Assembly (NCBI RefSeq): GCF_023983475.1
Contig: NZ_CP092712.1
Coordinates: 2,418,001 to 2,482,000 of the forward strand
Source of the DNA: Aliivibrio fischeri ATCC 7744 = JCM 18803 = DSM 507
Lineage (GTDB): Bacteria; Pseudomonadota; Gammaproteobacteria; Enterobacterales; Vibrionaceae
DNA: 64,000 bases
Reading direction: 5' to 3'
Made by a program: the position numbers and the translations under genes
Notes under the pieces: model-generated
Database searches by the model: none
What the model was told of the DNA's origin: nothing
What the model saw: only the letters and a program-made list of their open reading frames with translations
Shown here: positions 13,201 through 22,200 of the stretch, one piece after another
Layout of the letters: every line of letters starts with the position of its first letter
Numbering within the stretch: position 1 is the first letter of the stretch

Positions 13201-13388
13201 AAACGCTCAGAATCTTCAGGAGAAATACCTTGGTGACTCATAGATACATAAATAATAGGGATCGTAATATCTGGATTGGACTCTTTTGGTATAACGAGAT
13301 ACGTCGACACACCAGCAATAAGTAATAAAACCAACAGCATCAACATGGTACGAGAGCGACCCAATGCCGCATTAATAATAGCTAGCAT
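10290..13388 (-). CDS. RND-family efflux permease
   Basis: This 1032-residue inner-membrane protein is the proton-driven pump of a tripartite efflux system. It has the RND plan: one TM helix at the N-terminus (AALGRSRTMLMLLVLLL), a large periplasmic loop, a block of helices (about 335-545), a second periplasmic loop and a C-terminal block. The TM4 motif reads AVGMLVDGAIVVTEYAD, so only the first Asp of the AcrB DD pair is kept, and the TM10 Lys region reads GIVVNNNIVLID. This places it in a subgroup other than AcrB, and substrates cannot be deduced. It follows its adaptor after 9 bp in one operon. No outer-membrane TolC gene is next to it. Confidence 0.92.
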   Translation of the reverse strand: MLAIINAALGRSRTMLMLLVLLLIAGVSTYLVIPKESNPDITIPIIYVSMSHQGISPEDSERLLVRPMEQELRSIEGIKEMTAVAGEGHGSVTLEFSVGVDLDKALTDVRDAVDLVKPNLPEESDEPTVHEVTLAAEQAVLSVVLYGTVPERTAVQIARKLQDKLESYKQILEVDIAGDREDVVEIIVDPLLLESYGLDQAAIYNLIALNNRVVAAGFVDTGYGRFSVKVPSVFESLKDVLELPIKVDGKQVVTFGDIATVRKAFRDPNSYARLNGEKAIVLDIKKRSGENIIETVEIVKAVLSGAQQLDDWPNNLLVKYTWDESKDVKIMLNDLQNNILSAILLVVIVIIAILGARTALLVGISIPGSFLTGLLILAVSGLTINIVVLFSLIMAVGMLVDGAIVVTEYADRRMQEGAHRVEAYREAAQRMAWPIIASTATTLAAFAPLLFWPDITGEFMKYLPLTLIATLSASLVMALLFVPVLGSLFGKPQQVLPKKRVKLQALSRGDYTQAEGVTKLYYQTLSFSLKHPFKILLLAITFAVGIGFTYAKAGLGVVFFPDVDPPFLTVKVRSHGDLSIDEKDKIMVQVQNQILGMEELDSIYTRTGGDDEIGRIQITPIDWQNRRPVKEIIEDLRVKTKDIAGVELEFSTPNAGPPSEHDLVIELSARNGELLNQSITQVRKWVDSNAAFTNVSDTSNKQGIDWKIDIRRDDAARFGADATLVGNTVQFVTNGLKIGDYLPDDNDEQVDILVRFPEEHRDIGRFDELRVKTNNGLVPITNFARIIPTHKQDTIHRIDGHRILSVKADMSEGYNLSIELPKVEEVLKNLDLPKGVEFKLRGQNEEQNNSAAFLQNAFLVALAVMAIILVTQFNSFYQAFLILSAVLFSTVGVFAGLLIFQRPFGIIMSGIGVISLAGIVVNNNIVLIDTYNTLRKEGIEKVDAILRTGVQRLRPVMLTTVTTILGLMPMVLEMNIDLVNQKVEFGAPSTQWWSQLATAVAGGLAFATVLTLVLTPCLLMLGRDKKIRELLD

Positions 13389-13397
13389 ATAATGTCC

Positions 13398-14510
13398 CTA
13401 TTTACGCTGAATATGAATGAAGTCACCATCACGAACAAATCCTTGTCCAACAGTAATAATATCCACTTCATTCCCAAGCCCTGTTAACCAAACACCATCA
13501 TCTTCAGCCTTAACTAACTGAATAGGAACAAACTTAACTTTATGAGCCGTCTCACTATGCCCTTCAGCTTCTATCGCTGTTTTTACCCCCAAATCCCCAC
13601 TTTCATTTAATGCGAGCATTGCTGGAGTGACTTTTATTGCTGGTTGAAGCGCTAAATTAATAGCGACTTCAGAACTCACACCTGCAGGGATCTTTCCACC
13701 AATATTGGGAATTTCTATTTCTACTGAAAATGTATTGGTTGATGACGATGATATTTTTGAAATATAACGAACATAGCCTTCAATTGAAGCACCATTAATA
13801 AAACTAACATCTGCTTTTTGTTGTTTTGTTATTTGACTGATATGCCTTTCACTAACATTGACATCAATAACAAGTGGATCAAGAACAACGACTTTAGCAA
13901 CAGGATCACCACGACTGACAAAGTCACCGACTTCAATAAACAGGTGCTCAACAATGCCATCAAATGGCGCCGTGATCGTAGTATTTTCTAATATTAACTC
14001 AGCATTACGAACTCTTGCTTTTGCTTCAGCAAGTGAGGCTTGTGACTGGCTAAACGCAACTTCTCCTTGTAAGCCTTTACGTTTTAATTCTTTTGCTGCA
14101 TTAAACTCTTTCATTCGAACTGAGTAGATGGCTTTAGCTTGGCTTAATTGCAAATCAAGATCGGCCATATCTAAACGAGCGATGGGTTGCCCTTTTGTGA
14201 CTCTAACGCCTTTATTTACTAACAATTCTTCAATCTGAGCTGCAACTTGAGCTCCTAATATGGCTTGTTTATCAGGGCTAGTTCGTCCATACAAAGAAAT
14301 GGTTTTATGAGTAGGGATAGATTCAAAACGTTCAATAACCACGTTGGCTAATGGTATGGTAAGAGGCGAGCTTTTTGTCTCTATTGATGATTCTTCCGCG
14401 TTTGAAGGTCCACTCATGACCCATAAAAATAAGCTGAGGAATAAAAGAAAAGAGATAATCCAAGGTCTATGGATAAGATAAGAAAAAAAAACAGATGTAA
14501 ATTTACCCAT
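13398..14510 (-). CDS. RND efflux periplasmic adaptor (membrane fusion protein)
   Basis: The 370-residue protein links the inner-membrane RND pump to an outer-membrane channel. A hydrophobic N-terminal segment (about residues 12-33) anchors or exports it. It is followed by a biotinyl-lipoyl half-motif (GAQVAAQIEELLVNKGVRVTKGQPI), a coiled-coil hairpin (about 110-165), the second lipoyl half (APFDGIVEHLFIEVGDFVSRGDPV), and a beta-barrel domain. The start is preceded by AAGGA. It is the first gene of the two-gene efflux operon. No regulator gene is adjacent. Confidence 0.92.
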   Translation of the reverse strand: MGKFTSVFFSYLIHRPWIISFLLFLSLFLWVMSGPSNAEESSIETKSSPLTIPLANVVIERFESIPTHKTISLYGRTSPDKQAILGAQVAAQIEELLVNKGVRVTKGQPIARLDMADLDLQLSQAKAIYSVRMKEFNAAKELKRKGLQGEVAFSQSQASLAEAKARVRNAELILENTTITAPFDGIVEHLFIEVGDFVSRGDPVAKVVVLDPLVIDVNVSERHISQITKQQKADVSFINGASIEGYVRYISKISSSSTNTFSVEIEIPNIGGKIPAGVSSEVAINLALQPAIKVTPAMLALNESGDLGVKTAIEAEGHSETAHKVKFVPIQLVKAEDDGVWLTGLGNEVDIITVGQGFVRDGDFIHIQRK

Positions 14511-14597
14511 AGCAACAATCCTTAGCGCTTAGGAAACAAGAACTAACAGCAATACATCTGAACTTGCTGTTACTCAAAATTATGATTTTTTATAATA

Positions 14598-14630
14598 AAA
14601 AAGGTAAGTAAACTCCGCTACTTACCTTTG
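14598..14630 (-). terminator. terminator after erpA
   Basis: AAGGTAAGTA and TACTTACCTT form a 10-bp stem around 14600-14629. On the minus strand it is followed by TTTTTTATTATAAAAAATC, a good rho-independent tail for erpA. Confidence 0.75.
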
Positions 14631-14642
14631 AATACTCAGGAC

Positions 14643-14984
14643 TTACACACTGAATGATGCACCACAACCACACGTTGTCGTTGCATTTGGGTTATCAATG
14701 AAGAAACGTGAACCTTCCAAACCTTCGGTGTAATCAACTTTACCGCCAATCAAATATTGTAAGCTCATTGGATCAACAACTAATGTAACGCCATCGTTTT
14801 CAATTGTCATATCACCTTCATTTACGTCTTCATCAAAAGTAAAGCCGTATTGGAAACCACTACAACCACCACCAGTAATATAAACTCGTAGTTTTAGATT
14901 TGGGTTTTCTTCTTCTGCAATTAACGTTTTTACTTTTGCTGCTGCAACATCAGAAAACGTTAACGGCACAGATACATCACTCAT
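14643..14984 (-). CDS. erpA: iron-sulfur cluster insertion protein ErpA
   Basis: ErpA is an A-type carrier that hands Fe-S clusters to targets such as the isoprenoid enzyme IspG. The 113 residues contain the three cluster ligands of the family: Cys41 in [11 protein letters not shown], and Cys105 and Cys107 in TTCGCGASF at the C-terminus. Length equals that of E. coli ErpA (114). The start has the ribosome-binding sequence GAGAGG. The gene is divergent from hemL, an arrangement also found in V. cholerae. Confidence 0.95.
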   Translation of the reverse strand: MSDVSVPLTFSDVAAAKVKTLIAEEENPNLKLRVYITGGGCSGFQYGFTFDEDVNEGDMTIENDGVTLVVDPMSLQYLIGGKVDYTEGLEGSRFFIDNPNATTTCGCGASFSV

Positions 14985-15210
14985 TTAAACCTCTCAGGAT
15001 TGGTTTCCAATTCTATTTTATAGGCGATTATCTAATACCTGACTGTTTCATTCAAGTATTCAATCGCTCTTCTCTGCGTTCTCATAAAATGAAGATCGCA
15101 TTTATCAGTACTATTTTACTATTAGATGGGGATTAATACGATCAACTCAAGCTTTTTTAGGTACAATAGCGCCCAACTGGTCCAAATTAATTACTATGAG
15201 GATATAAGTA

Positions 15211-16506
15211 ATGACCAAATCAGCAGAACTATTTGCAAAAGCGCAAGATAAAATCCCTGGCGGTGTAAACTCTCCTGTTCGTGCTTTTGCTGGCGTTGGT
15301 GGCTCACCAATTTTCGTTGAGCGTGCCGATGGCCCTTTAATTTTTGATGCCGATGGCAAAGCTTATATTGATTATGTTGGTTCTTGGGGTCCAATGATCC
15401 TTGGTCATAACCATGCCGCAATTCGTGAAGCAGTTATCTCTGCAGCACAACGTGGTTTAAGTTTTGGTGCACCCACTGAAACTGAAATTACTATGGCTGA
15501 ATTAGTTTCTGAACTCGTACCATCAATGGAACAAGTTCGCATGGTAAGTTCAGGTACTGAAGCAACAATGAGTGCTATTCGTTTGGCTCGTGGTTACACA
15601 GGCCGTGATAAAATCATGAAATTTGAAGGCTGTTACCATGGCCATGCTGATAGCTTACTTGTTAAAGCAGGTTCTGGTGCATTAACCCTAGGTCAGCCAA
15701 GTTCTCCTGGTGTTCCTGCTGATTTTGCTAAATACACATTAACAGCAACTTTTAATGATTTAGATTCTGTTCGTGAACTATTCACTGCAAATAAAGGCGA
15801 AATCGCTTGTATTATTGTTGAGCCAGTAGCTGGTAACATGAACTGTATTCCACCAGTAGAAGGGTTCCACGAAGGACTTCGTCAAATTTGTGATGAAGAA
15901 GGTGCTCTATTAATTTTTGATGAAGTAATGACTGGTTTCCGTGTGGCTGAAAACTGTGCTCAAGGTTACTACAACATCAAACCAGACCTAACAACATTAG
16001 GTAAAGTAATCGGCGGTGGTATGCCTGTTGGTGCATTTGGTGGTCGTAAAGACGTAATGCAATACATTGCACCTACTGGACCAGTTTACCAAGCAGGTAC
16101 ACTTTCAGGTAACCCTGTAGCGATGGCTGCTGGTTTTGCCTGCTTAAAAGTATTAACTGAAGAAGGTAATGAAAAACGCCTTGCAGATACAACGAAACAT
16201 CTAGCTAATGGTTTTAAAGAGTTAGCAAATAAACACGGCATCCCAATGGTTGTGAACCAAGTGGGCGGAATGTTTGGTTTCTTCTTTACCGATCAAGAAA
16301 CAGTAACCAGCTACGCTGATGTTGCTAAGTGTGATATTGAAAGATTTAAACGCTTTTTCCACCTAATGCTTAAGAAAGGGGTATACCTAGCACCTTCAGC
16401 ATTTGAAGCAAGCTTCACTTCTTTGGCTCATGGACCAAAAGAAATCGAAGCGACATTAGAAGCTGCTAACCAGTGTTTCGCGATCATTGCTTCTGAAACT
16501 AAATAA
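15211..16506 (+). CDS. hemL: glutamate-1-semialdehyde 2,1-aminomutase
   Basis: This PLP enzyme converts glutamate-1-semialdehyde to 5-aminolevulinate, the second committed step of haem synthesis by the C5 pathway. The 431 residues match the family. The PLP lysine is Lys265 in TLGKVIGGG, with the preceding DEVMTGFR motif whose Asp contacts the pyridine nitrogen; [16 protein letters not shown] (near residue 120) binds the cofactor phosphate. The start ATG is preceded by GAGGATATAAGTA. It is a single gene with a terminator. Confidence 0.97.
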   Translation: MTKSAELFAKAQDKIPGGVNSPVRAFAGVGGSPIFVERADGPLIFDADGKAYIDYVGSWGPMILGHNHAAIREAVISAAQRGLSFGAPTETEITMAELVSELVPSMEQVRMVSSGTEATMSAIRLARGYTGRDKIMKFEGCYHGHADSLLVKAGSGALTLGQPSSPGVPADFAKYTLTATFNDLDSVRELFTANKGEIACIIVEPVAGNMNCIPPVEGFHEGLRQICDEEGALLIFDEVMTGFRVAENCAQGYYNIKPDLTTLGKVIGGGMPVGAFGGRKDVMQYIAPTGPVYQAGTLSGNPVAMAAGFACLKVLTEEGNEKRLADTTKHLANGFKELANKHGIPMVVNQVGGMFGFFFTDQETVTSYADVAKCDIERFKRFFHLMLKKGVYLAPSAFEASFTSLAHGPKEIEATLEAANQCFAIIASETK

Positions 16507-16524
16507 GATTTATTTTAATCAGAT

Positions 16525-16554
16525 AAAGGCTTTCATTATTGAGAGCCTTTTTTC
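16525..16554 (+). terminator. terminator after hemL
   Basis: AAAGGCTTTC and GAGAGCCTTT form a 10-bp stem (one G-T pair) around the loop ATTATT, followed by six Ts. Confidence 0.8.
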
Positions 16555-16629
16555 ATATAATATAGCCATAATAACCCAGTAACAGCTTAATCACCCTACC
16601 ATGAAAAAGTGATAATACTTAATAAGTAA

Positions 16630-16740
16630 TTATTGCCAAAAATACACAACTGCCACCAATAACCCGATAACTATCACAGGAATAATTGGAAATCTTTTTT
16701 TCTTACTTCCCGCGCATGTCTCTTTATCACAACAGCCCAT
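16630..16740 (-). CDS. 36-residue Cys-rich single-pass membrane microprotein
   Basis: This small frame on the minus strand encodes 36 residues, beginning MGCCDKETCAGSKKKR and continuing with a hydrophobic stretch (FPIIPVIVIGLLVAVVYFW) ending in WQ. The ATG is preceded at a good distance by GGAGAG. A basic KKKR cluster sits between the Cys-rich head (Cys3, Cys4, Cys9) and the membrane helix, so the head should stay in the cytoplasm by the positive-inside rule. No function is known to me. The tidy ribosome-binding site, the coherent hydrophobic helix and its position in an otherwise empty 340-bp gap make it a likely real gene. The remaining gap bases (16741-16846) hold only its and perM's upstream sequences. 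Confidence 0.65.
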   Translation of the reverse strand: MGCCDKETCAGSKKKRFPIIPVIVIGLLVAVVYFWQ

Positions 16741-16846
16741 CGTTACTCTCCATTAATCTTGCTATGATGATCAACTAGCTATATAACTATCTAAATTGCT
16801 ATCATCTTAATTTTATAAACCGATAATCGCATCATAAGGGAATAAT

Positions 16847-17932
16847 GTGTCTCATTTCAATAAACTGAACTCCAGTCATTGGGTTTTAATTGCTGCTTTG
16901 CTTGCTGCTGGTTACGCATGCTTCCTTTTAATTGAACCCTACTTAAACCCAATCATTCTTGCTTTTATTATGTCGTTATTATTTGCACCTTTACATAATA
17001 AAATCAGTGACCGACTCCCTAACAGCCCAAATAGTGCTGCAATACTTTCTTGTATGGCGTTAACTTTTATTATCGCTATTCCTCTATTCTTTGTTTTTAT
17101 TGCCATTGTTCAACAAGGTGCAACATTCTCAAAAGACGCTTACCACTGGGTTATTGATGGTGGAATACAAACCTTATTCCAACACCCGTTTGTCGCAAAA
17201 GCGTTATCTTTTATTAATAAATACCTACCTTTTGATGCCATAGATCCTGCAGAGGTCACTCAAAAAGTGGCGCAACTTGCATCGCAAATAGGCACTCGAA
17301 TTGTTGGAATGAGTGCTCAAATTGTTGGTGATGTAACTAATGTTCTAATGAATTTCTTTTTAATGTTATTCGTTTTGTTCTTTTTACTTCGTGACCAAGA
17401 CAAAATCATTTCAGCATTTCGCCATGTATTACCTCTTTCACGCAGCCAAGAAGATCGTTTATTAGATGAAATTGAACAAGTCTCGAAATCAGCAGTTCTT
17501 GGTTCATTTTTGACAGCAATAGCACAAGGTATTGCCGGTGGTTTTGCTATGTGGCTTGCAGGGTTCCCTGGTCTATTTTGGGGAACAATGATGGGGTTTG
17601 CTTCATTTATTCCAGTTGTAGGAACCGCTTTAATTTGGGTTCCAGCAACCATTTATCTATTGCTTACTAATCAATGGGAATGGGCCATCTTCTTAACTGC
17701 ATGGGGCGTATTAGTTGTAGGATCTATTGATAACATCGTACGACCACTCTTAATGCAAGGAAACTCTGGTATGAATACCTTACTGATTTTCTTCTCATTA
17801 TTAGGTGGTATACAGCTTTATGGTTTAATTGGATTAATTTATGGTCCAATCATTTTTGCTCTAACATTAGTTTTATTTAATATGTACGAAACTGAATTTA
17901 AGACTTTTTTAGATCAACAAGATAAGAACTAA
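16847..17932 (+). CDS. AI-2E/PerM-family membrane transporter
   Basis: The 361-residue protein belongs to the AI-2E transporter family (E. coli PerM, TqsA, YdiK). About eight helices are visible, in the usual grouping of two or three N-terminal helices, a soluble region (about residues 90-150), and a C-terminal block containing the family-typical SIDNIVRPLLMQG near residue 295. Members export autoinducer-2 or act as ion antiporters; the substrate here is unknown. The start is GTG with the upstream sequence AAGGG; a nearer ATG is in another frame and stops at once. Confidence 0.88.
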   Translation: MSHFNKLNSSHWVLIAALLAAGYACFLLIEPYLNPIILAFIMSLLFAPLHNKISDRLPNSPNSAAILSCMALTFIIAIPLFFVFIAIVQQGATFSKDAYHWVIDGGIQTLFQHPFVAKALSFINKYLPFDAIDPAEVTQKVAQLASQIGTRIVGMSAQIVGDVTNVLMNFFLMLFVLFFLLRDQDKIISAFRHVLPLSRSQEDRLLDEIEQVSKSAVLGSFLTAIAQGIAGGFAMWLAGFPGLFWGTMMGFASFIPVVGTALIWVPATIYLLLTNQWEWAIFLTAWGVLVVGSIDNIVRPLLMQGNSGMNTLLIFFSLLGGIQLYGLIGLIYGPIIFALTLVLFNMYETEFKTFLDQQDKN

Positions 17933-17950
17933 AGCGATTTAAAACCATTT

Positions 17951-17988
17951 AAGGCCACTGATTTTTCATCATCTTCAGTGGCCTTTTC
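17951..17988 (+). terminator. terminator after the AI-2E-family gene
   Basis: AGGCCACTGA and TCAGTGGCCT form a 10-bp stem with a 12-nt loop, followed by TTTCTTTTCC. Confidence 0.8.
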
Positions 17989-18049
17989 TTTTCCTTCCTA
18001 TCACTTTGTGGGACAATCCTGCCAGTTTTTATATTATTTCGAGGCCATA

Positions 18050-19069
18050 ATGTCTTACTCTGCACCAAGTCAAATTACTCAACGCCAACTTGCTTATTTT
18101 GAAGGCAAGCATGTTCTCATTGCTGGTGAGTTAATCGATGACTTTCCTTTTGAGCTAGCAAAGCATTGTGAATCAACCTCAATTTTCACGACTAACTATT
18201 CATACTATAAGCAATTTGCTGAGCATGATTCTATTCACTGCTATTTTGGTTCTGAATTAACAGAAACAACCAATGCCGATATGATTTTACTCTACTGGCC
18301 TAAAGCAAAAGCAGAAGCAGAATACTTACTAACGATGCTGTTAGCAAAACTGGGCAAAAGCACGGAAATTGTTGTTGTTGGTGAAAACCGAAGTGGTGTA
18401 AAAAGCATTGAAAAAATGTTTGCTGATTTTGGTCCGATAAATAAATTTGATTCAGCTCGTCGTTGTAGCTTTTATTGGGGTCAGTGTACTGAAGAAGCGC
18501 CAACATTCAATCAGCAAGATTGGTTTAAAGAATACCAAGTTGAATTTGAAAACCACACTATCGAAGTAAGAAGCTTACCTGGTGTATTCAGCCACGGCGA
18601 ATTTGATAAAGGCTCTGAGCTTTTACTACAAACCTTACCCGCACTACGAGGCCATGTACTTGATTTTGGATGTGGTGCTGGTGTTATTGGTTCGGTAATG
18701 AAAACAATCAATCCTAAAATTCACTTAGATATGGTTGATATCAGTGCGCTTGCTATAGCCTCTTCTATTGAAACGTTAAAAGCCAATAACCTTGAAGGCT
18801 GTGTATTTGCAAGTGATGTGTATTCAGATACTAAAGAGAATTACCAATTTATTGTCAGTAATCCTCCTTTCCATGCAGGTCTTAAAACACATTATTCTTC
18901 AACAGAAGAGCTATTAGAAAAAGCACCACAAAATTTAACCCATGAAGGGCAATTAATTTTAGTGGCCAATAGCTTTTTACAGTACCCACCAATCATTGAA
19001 AAAGCATTTGGTGAGTGCCTAACATTAGCTAAAAATAACAAATTTAAGATCTATTCAGCTCAAAAATAA
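18050..19069 (+). CDS. rsmC: 16S rRNA (guanine-1207 N2)-methyltransferase RsmC
   Basis: RsmC uses S-adenosylmethionine to methylate G1207 of 16S rRNA in the 30S subunit. The protein has the duplicated methyltransferase layout: an N-terminal domain without a clear SAM site and a catalytic C-terminal domain with [10 protein letters not shown] (SAM binding) and the amino-methylating motif NPPF at about residues 271-274. I chose the ATG at 18050, which gives 339 residues, because it has GAGG just upstream and begins [17 protein letters not shown] as expected. A longer frame from 17978 runs back into the preceding terminator and is not likely to be used. Confidence 0.92.
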   Translation: MSYSAPSQITQRQLAYFEGKHVLIAGELIDDFPFELAKHCESTSIFTTNYSYYKQFAEHDSIHCYFGSELTETTNADMILLYWPKAKAEAEYLLTMLLAKLGKSTEIVVVGENRSGVKSIEKMFADFGPINKFDSARRCSFYWGQCTEEAPTFNQQDWFKEYQVEFENHTIEVRSLPGVFSHGEFDKGSELLLQTLPALRGHVLDFGCGAGVIGSVMKTINPKIHLDMVDISALAIASSIETLKANNLEGCVFASDVYSDTKENYQFIVSNPPFHAGLKTHYSSTEELLEKAPQNLTHEGQLILVANSFLQYPPIIEKAFGECLTLAKNNKFKIYSAQK

Positions 19070-19095
19070 TTCTTGCCTCCCGCCGCACTTTATCA

Positions 19096-19147
19096 CTCTG
19101 CTGCTTGATTTTTAACATGAATTAAGTATAAGAAGCAGCAGAGTTTC
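19096..19147 (+). terminator. long hairpin after rsmC
   Basis: CTCTGCTGCTT and AAGCAGCAGAG form a perfect 11-bp stem with a 26-nt loop, followed by a short T run. It probably ends rsmC transcription before chiS. Confidence 0.55.
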
Positions 19148-19234
19148 TCGTTAAAATCAAACTCAATAAAACTTACTGACACGTTAAATATGTCAATTTC
19201 GCTGAATGGATAACAGTGTGGACTAGGCCTTCAA

Positions 19235-22200
19235 ATGGATAAAAAACAACACTTTAAACGTCTACAAAATACGTTGATGATTGCGTTTCTTGTTTTAAGC
19301 ATAACGCCATTGTCACTTATTGCAATTTTCTTTCTTCACTCTCACAGCCAAGATCTTGCAACACAAAGTACCGCGCATCTTGTGTCATTACGAGATAACA
19401 AAGAACAACAAATTACAAATTACTTTAAAGGGCGTAAGTCCGAAGTATTAGGATTTGCTCGCTCTGAGCTAGCTAATGCAAGTGGTGGTCGATTTTATGG
19501 TTTAGTTAGTGCGTTTCCACACTTAGGTACATCCATAGAAGACGCTCGTAAAAACGCACAACTGCGATATATCACAGGCTCTGGTGATAAAATTAGAACC
19601 AGTGTTCTTCCTGAATCAGACTCTTATATTGGTAGTGAACGCTACCGTCTTTTACATAAACGTTACCATTGGGCATATTTAGAACTCTTAAAACGTTCAG
19701 ACTTTAGTGACGTTCTATTAGTTGATATTAATGGCAACGTTGTGTATTCCAAAGCCAAAGAAGACAATTATGGTACGAATTTATTAACAGGTAAGTACAA
19801 AGACAGTACGTTAGCGGATACATATAAAAAGATCCGAACATTAATGAAAAAGCCTGAGAGCGAAGATAATATTCCTATCATTTTTTCTGATTTCAATACC
19901 ATAAATAACGAAACGGTAGCATGGTTTGCAGCTCCAATAGTACAGCAAGGTTACTTACATAGTTTTGCTCTATTCAAATTACCAAATACAGGTCTAATTG
20001 AATTGATTGGAGATAATACTGATACAAGTTCCATCAAAACCAACTTTGTAGGCCAAGACTCTTATTCCCGTATCAGCAATGAAGACATTGAAAAAAACCT
20101 CTCTGAAAATATGAAGTTGGCGCTATCAGGTGAATCAAATGTCGGTAGCTTTATTGATAAGCACGGAGAAAAAGTGCTTGCCGCATTTACTTCTATTAAT
20201 GTTGATGGACATTTATGGGGACTATCACTTGAACTTCCAGAAAAAGAGGCTTTTGCTCGCATTCAACAACTTGAGCAAATCTTTGTTATTGCAATGATAA
20301 TAGCCATTGTCTGTGTTGTTATTGCTTCGCATTTCTTATCTAACTCAATCACAGCGCCACTTTTACGCTTAACATGGGCGGCAGAACGAGTATCTGCTGG
20401 TGATCTTGATCAGGAGATGATCAGCACGGATAGAAAAGATGAAATTGGTCGCTTAGCAGTTAGTTTTGCACGAATGCAACGCTCAATAAGAGAAAAAATC
20501 CAACTAATTAAAGATCAAAATGAAGAACTTGAAGCTAACTTAGCTACCATTCAATTAAAGAACAATGAACTGGAAGCTGCTGATAAATTAAAAGATGAAT
20601 TCTTAGCAACCACATCGCATGAGTTAAGAACACCACTACATGGTATGGTTGGCATCGCAGAAGCCTTATATACAGGAGCCAACGGTCCAATATCGGCATC
20701 TCACCGCCATCAATTGGAGATAATTATAAATAGTGGTCAACGCTTAACAAGTCTGGTTAATGACCTACTTGATTATCATAAAATGCGTCATGGTAACCTT
20801 GATATAAATAAGCATGTTACCGATCTATCCTCAGCAACCAGTTTAGTTCTGGAGTTATCACAACACCTTCTTGGAAATAAATCCATTCGCATTATTAACC
20901 AAGTAGATAAATCATTACCTGTTGTTTTTGTCGATGAGCAACGACTTGAACAGGTTCTTTATAATCTTATTGGCAATGCGATTAAATATACATCAGAAGG
21001 TAAAATTGTTATTTCAGCAAGTGTTGTAGATCAATTCTTGCGAGTTCAGGTCGTAGACACTGGGCACGGAATTCCGGCAGATGAATTAGAACATATTTTC
21101 GAACCATTAATTCAAGCAGGTCATGATTCAAACCGCTATCGTCAAGGCTCAGGTCTTGGTTTATCAATCAGTCGACAATTAATTGAATTAATGGGTGGCT
21201 CTTTATATGTAAGTAGCCAACCAATGGTAGGAGCGACATTTAGCTTTACCCTTCCTCTTGCAACTAAAGAACAAATTCAACAACACAAATTGCTTGCTCA
21301 AGAAGGTATTACTCACTATCAAACACCTGAAAAACTTGAATATAATTTAGATGAGATTGATGAGGAATTACCAGAAAACCCTGAGGGTCCACTTTTATTA
21401 GTTGCGGATGATGAGCCCGTTAATCTACAAGTACTTACTAGTTTCTTAAAACTCGAAGGCTACCGAGTGAAAGTAGCTAATGATGGACCTGAAACATTAA
21501 AAGTATTTGAAGAAGAAAAGCCTGAATTATTATTGCTTGATGTCATGATGCCTGGAATGAGCGGCTATGAAGTATGCCAATCATTAAGAGAGACTTATAG
21601 CCACTCTCAACTGCCTATTATTATGTTAACGGCCTTAAATCAAACTCAAGATAGGATTCGAGGTTTTGAGTCAGGCGCTAACGACTATTTAAGTAAGCCT
21701 TTTAATAAACAAGAACTAGCAGCTCGAATAAAAGCGCATCTTAAAGCAAGTAAGGCTGAACTATTTTTAAGTGAAAATGATCGCCTACAGCAAGAAATTC
21801 GCCATAGAGAAAAAGTGGAAGCCAGTTTGCTCGAGACACAAGCTCATATATTAGAGCAACTTAACCATGCACAAGAGGCCATTATATGTGCCAAGAGTGA
21901 TGGAAAAATTAAGTATGTAAATAACTCTGCAGCGAAACTATTTCAAAGAACAGAAGAACAACTTTCACGTTACTCTATCGATGAGTTAATCGCTAAACGC
22001 AGCCTTATTGAAAGTAAACAAAATCACCGTGGCAATATTGATGTTTATATTGATGGTGAAATAACACAAATAAACGCTGATTTATTACATCTTCCTGCAG
22101 AGTCAGGGTTATCTCTTATTCTTGTAGTTAGCCATAAACACGAGGCAAGCGAACAACGAATTCATGACTTAGAAAGTGCAGTAGAAGCACTATCTGCATT

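Noticed and set aside
15133..15167. hemL promoter with TACAAT as -10
   Set aside because: No -35 element at the right distance was found, so the call would rest on one hexamer.
17978..18049. N-terminal extension of rsmC
   Set aside because: The extra 24 codons overlap the preceding terminator region, and the internal ATG at 18050 has GAGG upstream and the normal family start.
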